Below, in pieces: positions 1 through 6,488 of a DNA stretch of 22,530 nt. The translations under genes were made by a program, and so were the position numbers. The stretch covers positions 1 through 22,530 of the forward strand of contig JAYTCK010000037.1 in NCBI GenBank assembly GCA_043736515.1. Direction: 5' to 3'. Source of the DNA: MHLP01 sp043736515 (GTDB lineage Bacteria > Patescibacteriota > Minisyncoccia > Phycocordibacterales > UBA6899). The notes under the pieces are model-generated. The model was not told the origin of the DNA, ran no database searches, and worked only from the letters and a program-made list of their open reading frames with translations. The first letter of the stretch is position 1, and each line of letters begins with the position of its first letter.

Positions 1-50
1 GCGAGGCAGACAAAATGGCAGAACAGTTAGGAGAACGTGGAGTGTTCTAA
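1..50 (+). CDS. mraZ: C-terminal end of MraZ-like protein (partial)
   Basis: An open frame enters from the left edge and stops at TAA (48-50). The last 15 residues visible (EADKMAEQLGERGVF) resemble the short helical tail of MraZ, the DNA-binding regulator that usually opens the division/cell-wall cluster. The main support is position: rsmH follows directly, and mraZ-rsmH is the conserved start of this cluster in most bacteria. Only the tail is present, so no MraZ domain can be checked and the identification rests on synteny. Confidence 0.6.
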   Translation, partial: EADKMAEQLGERGVF

Positions 51-64
51 TACGCAATCAGTCT

Positions 65-102
65 CTCGTTTCTTGTTGTAAAGATTCATAACAAGAAACG
101 AG
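65..102. repeat. Perfect 13-bp inverted repeat between mraZ and rsmH
   Basis: CTCGTTTCTTGTT at 65-77 is the exact reverse complement of AACAAGAAACGAG at 90-102, with a 12-base loop. No T-run follows, so it does not look like an ordinary intrinsic terminator. It lies in the 84-base spacer between mraZ and rsmH and could be an attenuator, an mRNA processing or stability hairpin, or a protein site. Its function is unknown. Confidence 0.7.
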
Positions 103-134
103 CGCCGGATGCGAGTCGCTCGAAATAATCTGAC

Positions 135-1028
135 ATGACGCATACAAGTGTTCTTTTACATGAATGTATCGAATCGCTATCCCTTAAAGAGGGGATGACC
201 GTTGTTGACGGAACTTTTGGCGCGGGCGGACATAGTCGCCGCATCGCGGAAGTTATCGGCAGTAAGGGTCAGCTTGTAGCATTTGATGCAGACAAGAGTG
301 TGTTTAGTGATGAGAAGCAGAATATGCTGCTCTCACTCACACGATTTATTTCTGTTGCGGAGAACTTTCGCAATATCGATGAAGTGCTCACTCGCTTCAA
401 CATTCTCACCATTGATGCAGCACTCTTTGATCTTGGACTTTCAAGCACACAGCTTGAGGTATCAGGCAGAGGATTTTCGTTTCAACGTGACGAACCCCTG
501 ACAATGACTTTTGTAGAGAAGCCAGAACAAGGGCAAACAACGGCTGAGGAAATCGTCAATCATTGGAGTGAGGAATCAATCGCAACAATACTCAAGGGGT
601 TCGGCGAAGAACGTTTTGCGGGACGAATCGCAAGGGGAATAGTTGAAACACGAATGAAGTCGCCTATCACACGTACTTCTGAACTTGTTGAGATCATTCG
701 CTTATATATTCCAGCTCGCTTTCGGAATGGCAAGACTCACTTCGCAACACAGACATTCCAAGCACTCCGCATGGCAGTCAATGACGAACTTGGTGTCATC
801 ACGGCTGGAGTTGAAGGTGCACTAAAACACATTACGACGGGTGGAAGAATTGCAGTTATCAGCTTCCATAGCGTCGAGGATCGAGTGGTGAAACAGCTGT
901 TTCGACGATTGGCCGATGAAGGGACGGTACTCCCCATTACAAAGAAACCTATTGTGCCCAGTGAATCTGAAATTAAAGCCAATCCTCGATCACGAAGTGC
1001 AAAACTTAGAGTAATACAAAAAATATAA
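135..1028 (+). CDS. rsmH: 16S rRNA (cytosine(1402)-N(4))-methyltransferase RsmH (MraW)
   Basis: A protein of 297 residues, close to the usual ~310 of the family. RsmH methylates N4 of C1402 in the ribosomal P site using S-adenosylmethionine. Visible signatures are the N-terminal HTSVLLHE, the SAM-binding loop DGTFGAGGHS at residues 25-34, FDLGLSS at about 98-104, the FATQTFQALR segment at 203-212, and SFHSVEDR at 243-250. The C-terminal NPRSRSAKLR tail is also typical. The ATG at 135 gives the conserved N-terminus, although no clear Shine-Dalgarno sequence precedes it. It follows mraZ and a 13-bp hairpin, and belongs to the dcw cluster with the FtsL-like and FtsI genes downstream. A dispersed palindromic element begins just after its stop. 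Confidence 0.96.
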   Translation: MTHTSVLLHECIESLSLKEGMTVVDGTFGAGGHSRRIAEVIGSKGQLVAFDADKSVFSDEKQNMLLSLTRFISVAENFRNIDEVLTRFNILTIDAALFDLGLSSTQLEVSGRGFSFQRDEPLTMTFVEKPEQGQTTAEEIVNHWSEESIATILKGFGEERFAGRIARGIVETRMKSPITRTSELVEIIRLYIPARFRNGKTHFATQTFQALRMAVNDELGVITAGVEGALKHITTGGRIAVISFHSVEDRVVKQLFRRLADEGTVLPITKKPIVPSESEIKANPRSRSAKLRVIQKI

Positions 1029-1045
1029 TCAACCATTAGAAATAT

Positions 1046-1183
1046 AACGTTAGCGTGGTTCAGTTTGGGATGCAGTTCGCTGGCGGAGGAGTCGCAGTGC
1101 CCTGGGGGCTGTAGACTCCTACTGCCCCCAGGGTCGAGCACCGACAACAGCGAAATGAGCCCAAAATGAAACACGGTCGCTAA
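1046..1183. repeat. Dispersed palindromic element, copy A
   Basis: This copy is homologous, in reverse orientation, to copy B at 21545-21683. The two share GCGGAGGAGTCGCAGTG (1083-1099) and CGAGCACCGACAA (1135-1147) exactly, on either side of a strong hairpin. That hairpin has a 10-bp GC-rich stem (1100-1109 with 1124-1133), a conserved T.T mismatch on this strand, a 4-bp upper stem (1111-1114 with 1119-1122) and a 4-base loop. The ends form an imperfect inverted repeat, TTAGCG (1050-1055) against CGCTAA (1178-1183), with TTTGGG and CCCAAAA just inside. No ORF is present. It is likely a REP/MITE-like element, or less likely a structured RNA. Confidence 0.85.
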
Positions 1184-1198
1184 GTAAATAAAAAACAT

Positions 1199-1354
1199 AT
1201 GTCAAAAATATCAATAACATATAGAGCAACAATAGACCGCTACGTACCAGTTGTTGTTCGCACCAGTTTTAAAGTTGCTCCTCGCAAGGAAAGCCGCATT
1301 CGAGTAGCAACTGCATTTTCGTTTCTGGGTGAACGCATGCGGATAACCACTTAA
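1199..1354 (+). CDS. Small basic orphan protein in the dcw cluster (51 residues)
   Basis: An ATG at 1199 opens a 51-residue frame ending TAA at 1352-1354, only four bases before the next gene start. The protein begins MSKISITYRATID, is rich in Arg and Lys, and has no membrane segment or recognisable motif. The middle (RYVPVVVRTSFKVAPRKESRIRVATAF) looks like short beta strands, and it ends RMRITT. It sits between rsmH and the FtsL-like gene, where no extra gene is expected in model bacteria. Tight spacing to the next gene and an ordinary codon pattern favour a real gene, but I do not recognise the family. No clear Shine-Dalgarno sequence is visible. Confidence 0.55.
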   Translation: MSKISITYRATIDRYVPVVVRTSFKVAPRKESRIRVATAFSFLGERMRITT

Positions 1355-1358
1355 TCAT

Positions 1359-1691
1359 ATGATCCGCGCCGCTTTATTACATTTTGAAGAACATGACCGC
1401 AGGATTTTTTGGATCCTCGCGGCACTTCTTGGCGCTGTGCTCGCGGCGTACATTTATTTTTTAGGAATTTCGGTATATGCAGTCATTGAACGAAAGAGTG
1501 CCGAACGACAAGTGGGACAAATGAATGCCCACATTTCACAATTGGAATCGAAATACGTTGCCCTTGATAGAGAAATTGACCTCGTACTTGCAAAAAATCG
1601 TGGTTTTGCTGATGTTCGTGTCCCGCAATATGTATTGCGCGGAGGAGATAAACAAACATTTACTCTCCGTGGGGACAGTCACGGGGAATAG
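1359..1691 (+). CDS. ftsL: FtsL-like bitopic division protein
   Basis: 110 residues. A short cytoplasmic N-terminus is followed by one membrane helix (about 17-42) and then a likely coiled coil (about 45-80, with QVGQMNAHISQLESKYVALD) ending in a short polar tail. This is the topology of FtsL/FtsB-type proteins, which bridge FtsQ and FtsWI at the division septum. FtsL sequences are poorly conserved, so the assignment depends on architecture, size and location directly before ftsI and after rsmH, the classic FtsL position. The next gene starts seven bases downstream, implying co-transcription. It could also be called a septum formation initiator-like protein. Confidence 0.7.
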   Translation: MIRAALLHFEEHDRRIFWILAALLGAVLAAYIYFLGISVYAVIERKSAERQVGQMNAHISQLESKYVALDREIDLVLAKNRGFADVRVPQYVLRGGDKQTFTLRGDSHGE

Positions 1692-1697
1692 TATATA

Positions 1698-3455
1698 GTG
1701 AGTTATATGCAGGCTGATGAAAGGAAACGATTACGTATATTGGCGATTTTTATACTGTTGTTTGCATTAATTTTTATTGGGCGCTTATATGTGTTGCAAA
1801 TAGTGCGTCATGATGATTTTCGTAATGAGGCAGAAAAGCAGTACGTAGCAACACTCCCCAATCTTTTTAATAGAGGAAATATTTACTTCCACGAAAAGGA
1901 CGGCAGACTTGTTGCTGCCGCAACCATCAATACTGGCTATGTCATTGCCATTACCCCAAAAGATATTCCTGACTCAGAAAAAACATATAGGGATATTTCT
2001 GCAATTACACCTATTAACTACGACGAATTTATTGCAAAAGCAAAAAAGCGCGATGATCCATACGAGGAGATTGCACTCCGAGTACCTGAGGAATCTGCAG
2101 TGAAACTCCGCGCATTAAAACTCCCCGGTGTTCAGATATTTAGACAAACATGGCGGTATTATCCCGGCGGTTCCCTGGCAGCACAGGTGCTTGGGTTCGT
2201 CGGATACAAGGGTGATCAGCTTGTCGGACGCTATGGTCTCGAGTCATATTATAATGATGTTCTTTCACGCGCTAAGGATGATCTCTATGTTAATTTTTTT
2301 GCAGAATTATTTACCAACATAAGTGATACTATTTTCGATCGCAAAGAGGTAGATGAGGGTGATTTGGTGCTCACCATTGAGCCCACTGTACAGGCTTATC
2401 TTGAGGGTGAGCTACAAAGTGTGATGAAGGAGTGGAAGTCAGACGAAACAGGCGGCATAATCATGGATCCCAAAACTGGAGCGATTTATGCCATGGCAAT
2501 AAATCCCACGTTTGATCTCAATCAGTATGGAAAAGTAAAATCTCCAGGACTTTTTGGTAATCCCAATGTTGAGGGAATACATGAAATGGGTTCGATTGTG
2601 AAGCCACTTACTATTGCCGCCGGACTCGATGCTGGTGTTATCACGGCAGACACTACTTACAATGATACAGGACGAATCACACTCAACAATAAAACGTTTA
2701 GCAACCACGACGGCAGAGGACGCGGACCCAACACAACTATGCAGCAAGTTCTTAACGACTCGCTCAATACCGGAGTGGCATTTGTTGTGGGAAGATTAGG
2801 CAACCAGCGATTCGCAGATTACTTTATAAAGAAGTATCGTCTTGGAGAAGAAACTGGAATAGATCTTCCAGGAGAAGTGCAGGGACTTACCGCAAATTTG
2901 GTCTCTAAGCGCGACATTGAATATGCGACTGCATCGTTCGGGCATGGTATTGCACTCACACCCATCAACATAACAGCCGCACTGGCCATTCTTGGTAACG
3001 GAGGATATACCGTATCCCCACATATTATTGAGGAGATTCAGTACACAAACGGCAAAATAAAAAAATATGCACCAAATACCTCCGAGCAGGTACTCAAAAC
3101 AGAAACATCAAACGAGATTACCCGAATGCTTGTTGAAGTTGTCGATAAGGCGCTCCTTGGCGGCACTGTGAAGATTCCCGAATATTCTATTGCAGCAAAA
3201 ACAGGGACAGCGCAAATAGCTGATCCGGTGAATGGGGGATATTACGATGACCGCTATCTTCATACATTTTTTGGGTATTTCCCGGCATATGATCCAAAAT
3301 TTATTGTCTTTATGTATACGTACCATCCCAAAGAGGCGAAGTATGCGTCGCACACGCTCACCCATCCGTTTATTCGTACTGCAAAGTTCCTTCTCCATTA
3401 CTACAGTGTTCCGCCCGATCGCGTGAATGCGGGAACAGCATTATTTTCTCCTTGA
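1698..3455 (+). CDS. ftsI: Class B penicillin-binding protein, FtsI/PBP3-like transpeptidase
   Basis: 585 residues. A membrane anchor at about 11-34 is followed by a PBP dimerisation-type region (about 50-215) and a C-terminal transpeptidase domain. The three catalytic motifs are present: SIVK at 299-302 (nucleophile Ser299, Lys302), SLN at 355-357 and KTGTAQ at 501-506. It would cross-link septal peptidoglycan on the outer face of the membrane. The frame opens with GTG at 1698; ATG at 1707 is an alternative start that removes three residues, and neither has a clear Shine-Dalgarno. The partner gene ftsW and the rest of the dcw cluster do not follow directly, so the cluster is broken here. Class B identity is firm; FtsI rather than an elongation PBP2 rests on the FtsL-like neighbour. 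Confidence 0.93.
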   Translation: MSYMQADERKRLRILAIFILLFALIFIGRLYVLQIVRHDDFRNEAEKQYVATLPNLFNRGNIYFHEKDGRLVAAATINTGYVIAITPKDIPDSEKTYRDISAITPINYDEFIAKAKKRDDPYEEIALRVPEESAVKLRALKLPGVQIFRQTWRYYPGGSLAAQVLGFVGYKGDQLVGRYGLESYYNDVLSRAKDDLYVNFFAELFTNISDTIFDRKEVDEGDLVLTIEPTVQAYLEGELQSVMKEWKSDETGGIIMDPKTGAIYAMAINPTFDLNQYGKVKSPGLFGNPNVEGIHEMGSIVKPLTIAAGLDAGVITADTTYNDTGRITLNNKTFSNHDGRGRGPNTTMQQVLNDSLNTGVAFVVGRLGNQRFADYFIKKYRLGEETGIDLPGEVQGLTANLVSKRDIEYATASFGHGIALTPINITAALAILGNGGYTVSPHIIEEIQYTNGKIKKYAPNTSEQVLKTETSNEITRMLVEVVDKALLGGTVKIPEYSIAAKTGTAQIADPVNGGYYDDRYLHTFFGYFPAYDPKFIVFMYTYHPKEAKYASHTLTHPFIRTAKFLLHYYSVPPDRVNAGTALFSP

Positions 3456-3571
3456 GAAACACGGGAGAGGGAGTTCTTTGTAGCGAATTTTTAGCATCTT
3501 ATCCTGTGCGACAGCAGAGGCCAAGATAGAATCTGGGAATACTCCCCATTTGCAAAATTGGTGCGAGCGAG

Positions 3572-3600
3572 TTGACAAAATCATAAATCTCGTATACAAT
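3572..3600 (+). promoter_or_regulatory. Sigma-70-type promoter for the 86-residue orphan gene
   Basis: TTGACA at 3572-3577 and TACAAT at 3595-3600 are separated by exactly 17 bases, near-consensus for a housekeeping sigma factor. The predicted start is near 3607, giving a leader of about 35 bases with a weak AGGGA ribosome site before the ATG at 3642. The rest of the 186-base spacer after ftsI (3456-3571) shows no gene or clear terminator. Confidence 0.8.
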
Positions 3601-3641
3601 ATATAATAGAATTTAAATTCAATTTACTGACAGGGAAAGAA

Positions 3642-3902
3642 ATGTCCTTATTTAGTGATGACGGCGCTACCGCCTTTGATTTGCTCTGTGAGGTTTCTCG
3701 GGAACTCAGTGCGGCGCTTTTGAAACAAGGTCTTACGGAGGCGGACATTGAAAAGATAAGCCTTCATTCATATTGGGATCCAGGACTATTCAACGACAAC
3801 ACACGAGCAAACAAAATCGCCCCTGATCCACGAGCCTATTGGATCAAGAAGGCGTCTCTCCTCGCAGAGAAGCATGGATGTCGTTTCCCAATCCCGACAT
3901 AG
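3642..3902 (+). CDS. Uncharacterised 86-residue soluble protein
   Basis: 86 residues, no membrane segment or signal peptide, and no family I recognise. The N-terminal half is predicted helical (DLLCEVSRELSAALLKQGLTEADIEKI). The C-terminal half holds an aromatic/proline-rich stretch (HSYWDPGLF, PDPRAYWIKKASLLAEKHG). It is a self-contained transcription unit with a near-consensus promoter 42 bases upstream and an intrinsic terminator starting eight bases after the stop. The strong promoter, terminator and well-formed reading frame make it a convincing gene of unknown function. It interrupts what would otherwise be a cell-wall gene run between ftsI and murF. Confidence 0.75.
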   Translation: MSLFSDDGATAFDLLCEVSRELSAALLKQGLTEADIEKISLHSYWDPGLFNDNTRANKIAPDPRAYWIKKASLLAEKHGCRFPIPT

Positions 3903-3909
3903 GTATCCC

Positions 3910-3931
3910 AAAGCCGCGCAAGCGGCTTTTT
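3910..3931 (+). terminator. Intrinsic terminator after the 86-residue gene
   Basis: AAAGCCGC (3910-3917), loop GCAA (3918-3921) and GCGGCTTT (3922-3929) form an 8-bp stem with a GNRA-type tetraloop, running into a T-tract (3927-3931). It begins eight bases after the stop codon at 3902. Confidence 0.88.
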
Positions 3932-3948
3932 AGTTATCCTAAAACTTG

Positions 3949-3977
3949 TTGAACGTGAGATACTTTACTGGTATGTT
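3949..3977 (+). promoter_or_regulatory. Promoter for the GNAT gene; predicted near-leaderless mRNA
   Basis: TTGAAC at 3949-3954, a 17-base spacer, then TATGTT at 3972-3977 preceded by TGG (extended -10). A start seven bases after the -10 box falls at about 3984, only three bases before the ATG at 3987. No Shine-Dalgarno sequence fits in so short a leader. Confidence 0.6.
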
Positions 3978-3986
3978 GAAATAATT

Positions 3987-4439
3987 ATGCAATTTGAGCT
4001 AAAAATTAATGACCAAAATGAGATTGGTCCCGCATTAGGTCTTGCAAATCTCGTGTTTGACCCAAGTCCCGAAGAAATAGCCAAGTACCATCAGCCCCAA
4101 ATCTGGAAAGATATGATTAATAATGGTGGTGTCCTCATAACCGCGCATGCAAATACATCGATCATCGGTTTTGCAATCTGCCAAAAAAAAGATGATACAA
4201 CATTGCACATATGGAACGTTGGTGTACATCCCCTATATCGCGGTAAAGGAGTTTGGAGGAAAATGATTCAATGCATTGAAAAAATTGCCGTTGAGAGAAA
4301 TTATCATCGCATCACATTGAATACGTATCGCGATAGATTTCCGTATATGTATGCATTTGCCGAGAAAAATGGTTTTATCGAATATCATTCTGAGATGCAT
4401 AACGGGGTTATAAAATCATTTTTTGAAAAAAAGATATAA
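3987..4439 (+). CDS. GNAT-family N-acetyltransferase
   Basis: 150 residues, the usual size of a single GNAT domain. The acetyl-CoA-binding motif A is clear: the beta strand WNVGVHPLYRGKGVWRKMI (about 76-94) carries the pyrophosphate-binding R-G-K-G-V-W loop at 85-90, followed by a helix. Motif B follows (YHRITLNTYRD, then MYAFAEKNGFIEY, where an Asn-Gly-Phe turn is typical). The acceptor substrate cannot be told from sequence; free amino acids, small amines and protein N-termini are all possible. It lies between a terminator and murF on the same strand, with its own promoter, so it may be monocistronic or transcribed with murF. Confidence 0.88.
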   Translation: MQFELKINDQNEIGPALGLANLVFDPSPEEIAKYHQPQIWKDMINNGGVLITAHANTSIIGFAICQKKDDTTLHIWNVGVHPLYRGKGVWRKMIQCIEKIAVERNYHRITLNTYRDRFPYMYAFAEKNGFIEYHSEMHNGVIKSFFEKKI

Positions 4440-4441
4440 AC

Positions 4442-4464
4442 GGAACTGGGAACTGGGGACCGCC
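4442..4464 (+). repeat. Short degenerate heptanucleotide array before murF
   Basis: GGAACTG (4442-4448), GGAACTG (4449-4455) and GGGACCG (4456-4462) follow one another in a strict 7-base period directly after the GNAT stop codon. The unit resembles those in the ATP-operon spacers, but I see no convincing inverted partner array here. Confidence 0.55.
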
Positions 4465-4508
4465 CTACTTTCCACCTTGTAATGATGTTACAGTAAGGAC
4501 ACAACTAC

Positions 4509-5831
4509 ATGACCACATTCCTGAAAACAATTATTGTAGCACTCCTTACTTGGGAGGCACGGATGGTGCTAAAAAAATATAAGCCCTTTATCGTTGCGGT
4601 AACGGGCAGTGTTGGAAAGACAGGGACAAAGGATGCGATCCATCATGTACTCAAAGACGTGATCGTATCGCGCAAAAGCGAGAAAAGTTTTAACAGTGAA
4701 ATAGGCATTCCCCTCACTGTACTCGGACTTCCAAATGCGTGGCACAACCCACTCATGTGGGCGTGGAATATTCTGAAGGGATTTACTTATGTGCTCCTGC
4801 CGCTTCCATACCCCAAACTCCTCGTACTTGAAATTGGTGCCGATCACCCGGGCGACATAACGCGCGCGACAGCATGGGTAAAGCCTGATATCGCAGTCAT
4901 AACGCGATTACCAGACCGCCCTGTTCATGTCGAAAATTTTGCACACCCTGAAGCGGTAACAAAGGAAAAATCAGAATTGGTACGCGCACTCCGAGAGCAC
5001 GGTGTGTTTGTTGGAAACGCAGATGACCTGGCTGTGCTTAAACTTCAATCGCTTACTCGTGCGCGCATGCTAACGTACGGCTTCTCTGAGGGTGCACAAG
5101 TGCGCGGAAGTTATATGGCGATAGACTACGACGACCATGGTCAACCGAGAAAACCAATCGGAATGATCTTTCGCGTGGATTGGCAGGGAAGCAGTGTTCC
5201 CGTGAGGATCTCCGGTGTAATCGGCGAGCAGCCATGCATGGTCGCACTCGCAGCACTTGCTGTCGGTATTGCACGCGGTGAGTCACTCGTCCGCATGGCC
5301 GAATCTCTCGCCACGCTTCCCTCGCCGCCGGGACGGATGAGCCTCATCGCAGGAAAAAACGATAGCATCATAATTGATGACAGCTATAATGCTTCGCCTG
5401 TTGCAGGCGAAGCTGCTCTCCGTTCCCTTGCTACGCTAAAGACAAAAGACACGCGAATTATCGCAATGCTGGGAGATATGCTCGAGCTTGGACAATATGA
5501 AGAGGAGGAACATCGAAAACTTGGTCGCTTTGCCGCAACTATCGTCGACATACTTGTCGTCGTCGGAAAACGGGCGACATGGATAGCAGAGGAGGCACAA
5601 ACGTCTGGCTTAAACCTAAACCAGATTTACACCTTTGATTCATCTATTGACGCAGGAGAATGGCTCAGTACGCAAATTTCCACGGGTGACATTGTGCTGG
5701 CAAAAGGGTCACAAGGGGGAGGCAAAAACATGATACGCATGGAACGTGCAGTAAAACTTCTTATGGCGAAACCGGAAGACGCCGTTAATCTTCTTGTAAG
5801 GCAGGAGAAAGAGTGGCAAAAGCAGTATTAA
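4509..5831 (+). CDS. murF: Mur ligase, MurF-like (UDP-MurNAc-tripeptide--D-Ala-D-Ala ligase)
   Basis: 440 residues, normal for MurF. The ATP-binding loop TGSVGKTGTK lies at 32-41, followed by the KSFNSEIGIPLTVLGL segment (about 59-74) characteristic of MurF. Further along are LEIGADHPGDI (107-117), the PPGRM loop (273-277), the DDSYNASP adenine/ribose-binding segment (290-297) and LGDMLELG (321-328). MurF adds D-Ala-D-Ala to the UDP-MurNAc peptide in the cytoplasm, completing the stem pentapeptide. The first ~25 residues contain a hydrophobic helix before the P-loop, and no N-terminal Rossmann-like UDP-binding domain of the length seen in E. coli MurF is evident, so the substrate-binding part may be reduced. 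A weak AAGGA ribosome site precedes the ATG. Confidence 0.85.
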   Translation: MTTFLKTIIVALLTWEARMVLKKYKPFIVAVTGSVGKTGTKDAIHHVLKDVIVSRKSEKSFNSEIGIPLTVLGLPNAWHNPLMWAWNILKGFTYVLLPLPYPKLLVLEIGADHPGDITRATAWVKPDIAVITRLPDRPVHVENFAHPEAVTKEKSELVRALREHGVFVGNADDLAVLKLQSLTRARMLTYGFSEGAQVRGSYMAIDYDDHGQPRKPIGMIFRVDWQGSSVPVRISGVIGEQPCMVALAALAVGIARGESLVRMAESLATLPSPPGRMSLIAGKNDSIIIDDSYNASPVAGEAALRSLATLKTKDTRIIAMLGDMLELGQYEEEEHRKLGRFAATIVDILVVVGKRATWIAEEAQTSGLNLNQIYTFDSSIDAGEWLSTQISTGDIVLAKGSQGGGKNMIRMERAVKLLMAKPEDAVNLLVRQEKEWQKQY

Positions 5832-5889
5832 TAATGTTGTGCCAAGGGGTCGTGTGTTTTCCGTGATGGTAATTGCCCGAGTGGCTTTT

Positions 5890-5910
5890 GTAACCTTTTG
5901 TGGGTAACAT
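5890..5910 (+). promoter_or_regulatory. Candidate promoter/operator before the ECF sigma gene
   Basis: A direct repeat GTAACC (5890-5895) and GGTAAC (5903-5908) lies 10-29 bases before the preferred start at 5919. It could be an autoregulated ECF promoter, or TAACAT (5905-5910) could act as a -10 box giving a nearly leaderless mRNA. No Shine-Dalgarno is visible. This is a weak, position-based call. Confidence 0.3.
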
Positions 5911-5918
5911 ACCATTGT

Positions 5919-6488
5919 ATGAATGTGGAGCCACAAACTGACCAAAAAGCCCCCAATAACAGCCTTAAAGAGGTGATTGAGAGAGCCAGAGAGGGTGACC
6001 GTGACGCATTCCGCCAGGTTTTTGACCTCGGGAGTGATAAGGTTTTTCGGTACCTTATGAGCCAATCCGGGAATCGTGAAGACGCACATGATTTGCTCCA
6101 AGAGACGTTTATCGATCTCTGGAAGGGGCTGCGAAACTTTCGCTATCGCTCGGATGATGAATTTTGGGGTTTCCTCTTTTTGATCGCTCGTCGCAAGGTG
6201 TACGCATACCGCAAGACTCCTAATAAAACAGTTCTGGTTGATGGGGATGAATTTGACGCGCTGATCCCAGAGGAGTTGCATAGTCATCCCGAATATGAAG
6301 ATTATCGCTTTCTCCACCGCACACTCGCAACACTTGGTGCAAAGTCAAAAGAAATACTTACACTCCGATACTGGTCGGAACTCTCATTTGCAGAAATTGC
6401 CGCCATGGTTGGGATCACCGAAGGTGCAGCAAAAGTACGCCATCATCGCGCTATACGCGAACTTGAAGGAGCACTTGAGCCACAATAA
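5919..6488 (+). CDS. ECF-type RNA polymerase sigma factor
   Basis: 189 residues from the ATG at 5919; an in-frame TTG at 5898 would add seven residues but gives an unlikely start. A sigma-2 region spans about 18-100 with the core-binding DAHDLLQETFIDLW segment (55-68). A sigma-4 helix-turn-helix covers about 134-185 (LATLGAKSKEILTLRYWSELSFAEIAAMVGITEGAAKVRHHRAI). There is no sigma-1 or full sigma-3, which defines the extracytoplasmic function class. It directs RNA polymerase to a small regulon, often in response to envelope signals. The stop codon TAA abuts the ATG of the next gene without a gap, so it is probably translated together with the membrane protein that follows and controlled by it. 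Confidence 0.92.
   Translation: MNVEPQTDQKAPNNSLKEVIERAREGDRDAFRQVFDLGSDKVFRYLMSQSGNREDAHDLLQETFIDLWKGLRNFRYRSDDEFWGFLFLIARRKVYAYRKTPNKTVLVDGDEFDALIPEELHSHPEYEDYRFLHRTLATLGAKSKEILTLRYWSELSFAEIAAMVGITEGAAKVRHHRAIRELEGALEPQ

Noticed and set aside
737..1198. A 153-residue minus-strand open frame across the end of rsmH and repeat copy A
   Set aside because: It is antisense to rsmH and continues through the palindromic element; composition is Ser/Leu-rich with no motif, so it is a shadow frame.
5709..6317. A 202-residue minus-strand open frame opposite murF and the sigma factor
   Set aside because: It is antisense to two well-supported genes with clear motifs and has no recognisable domain.
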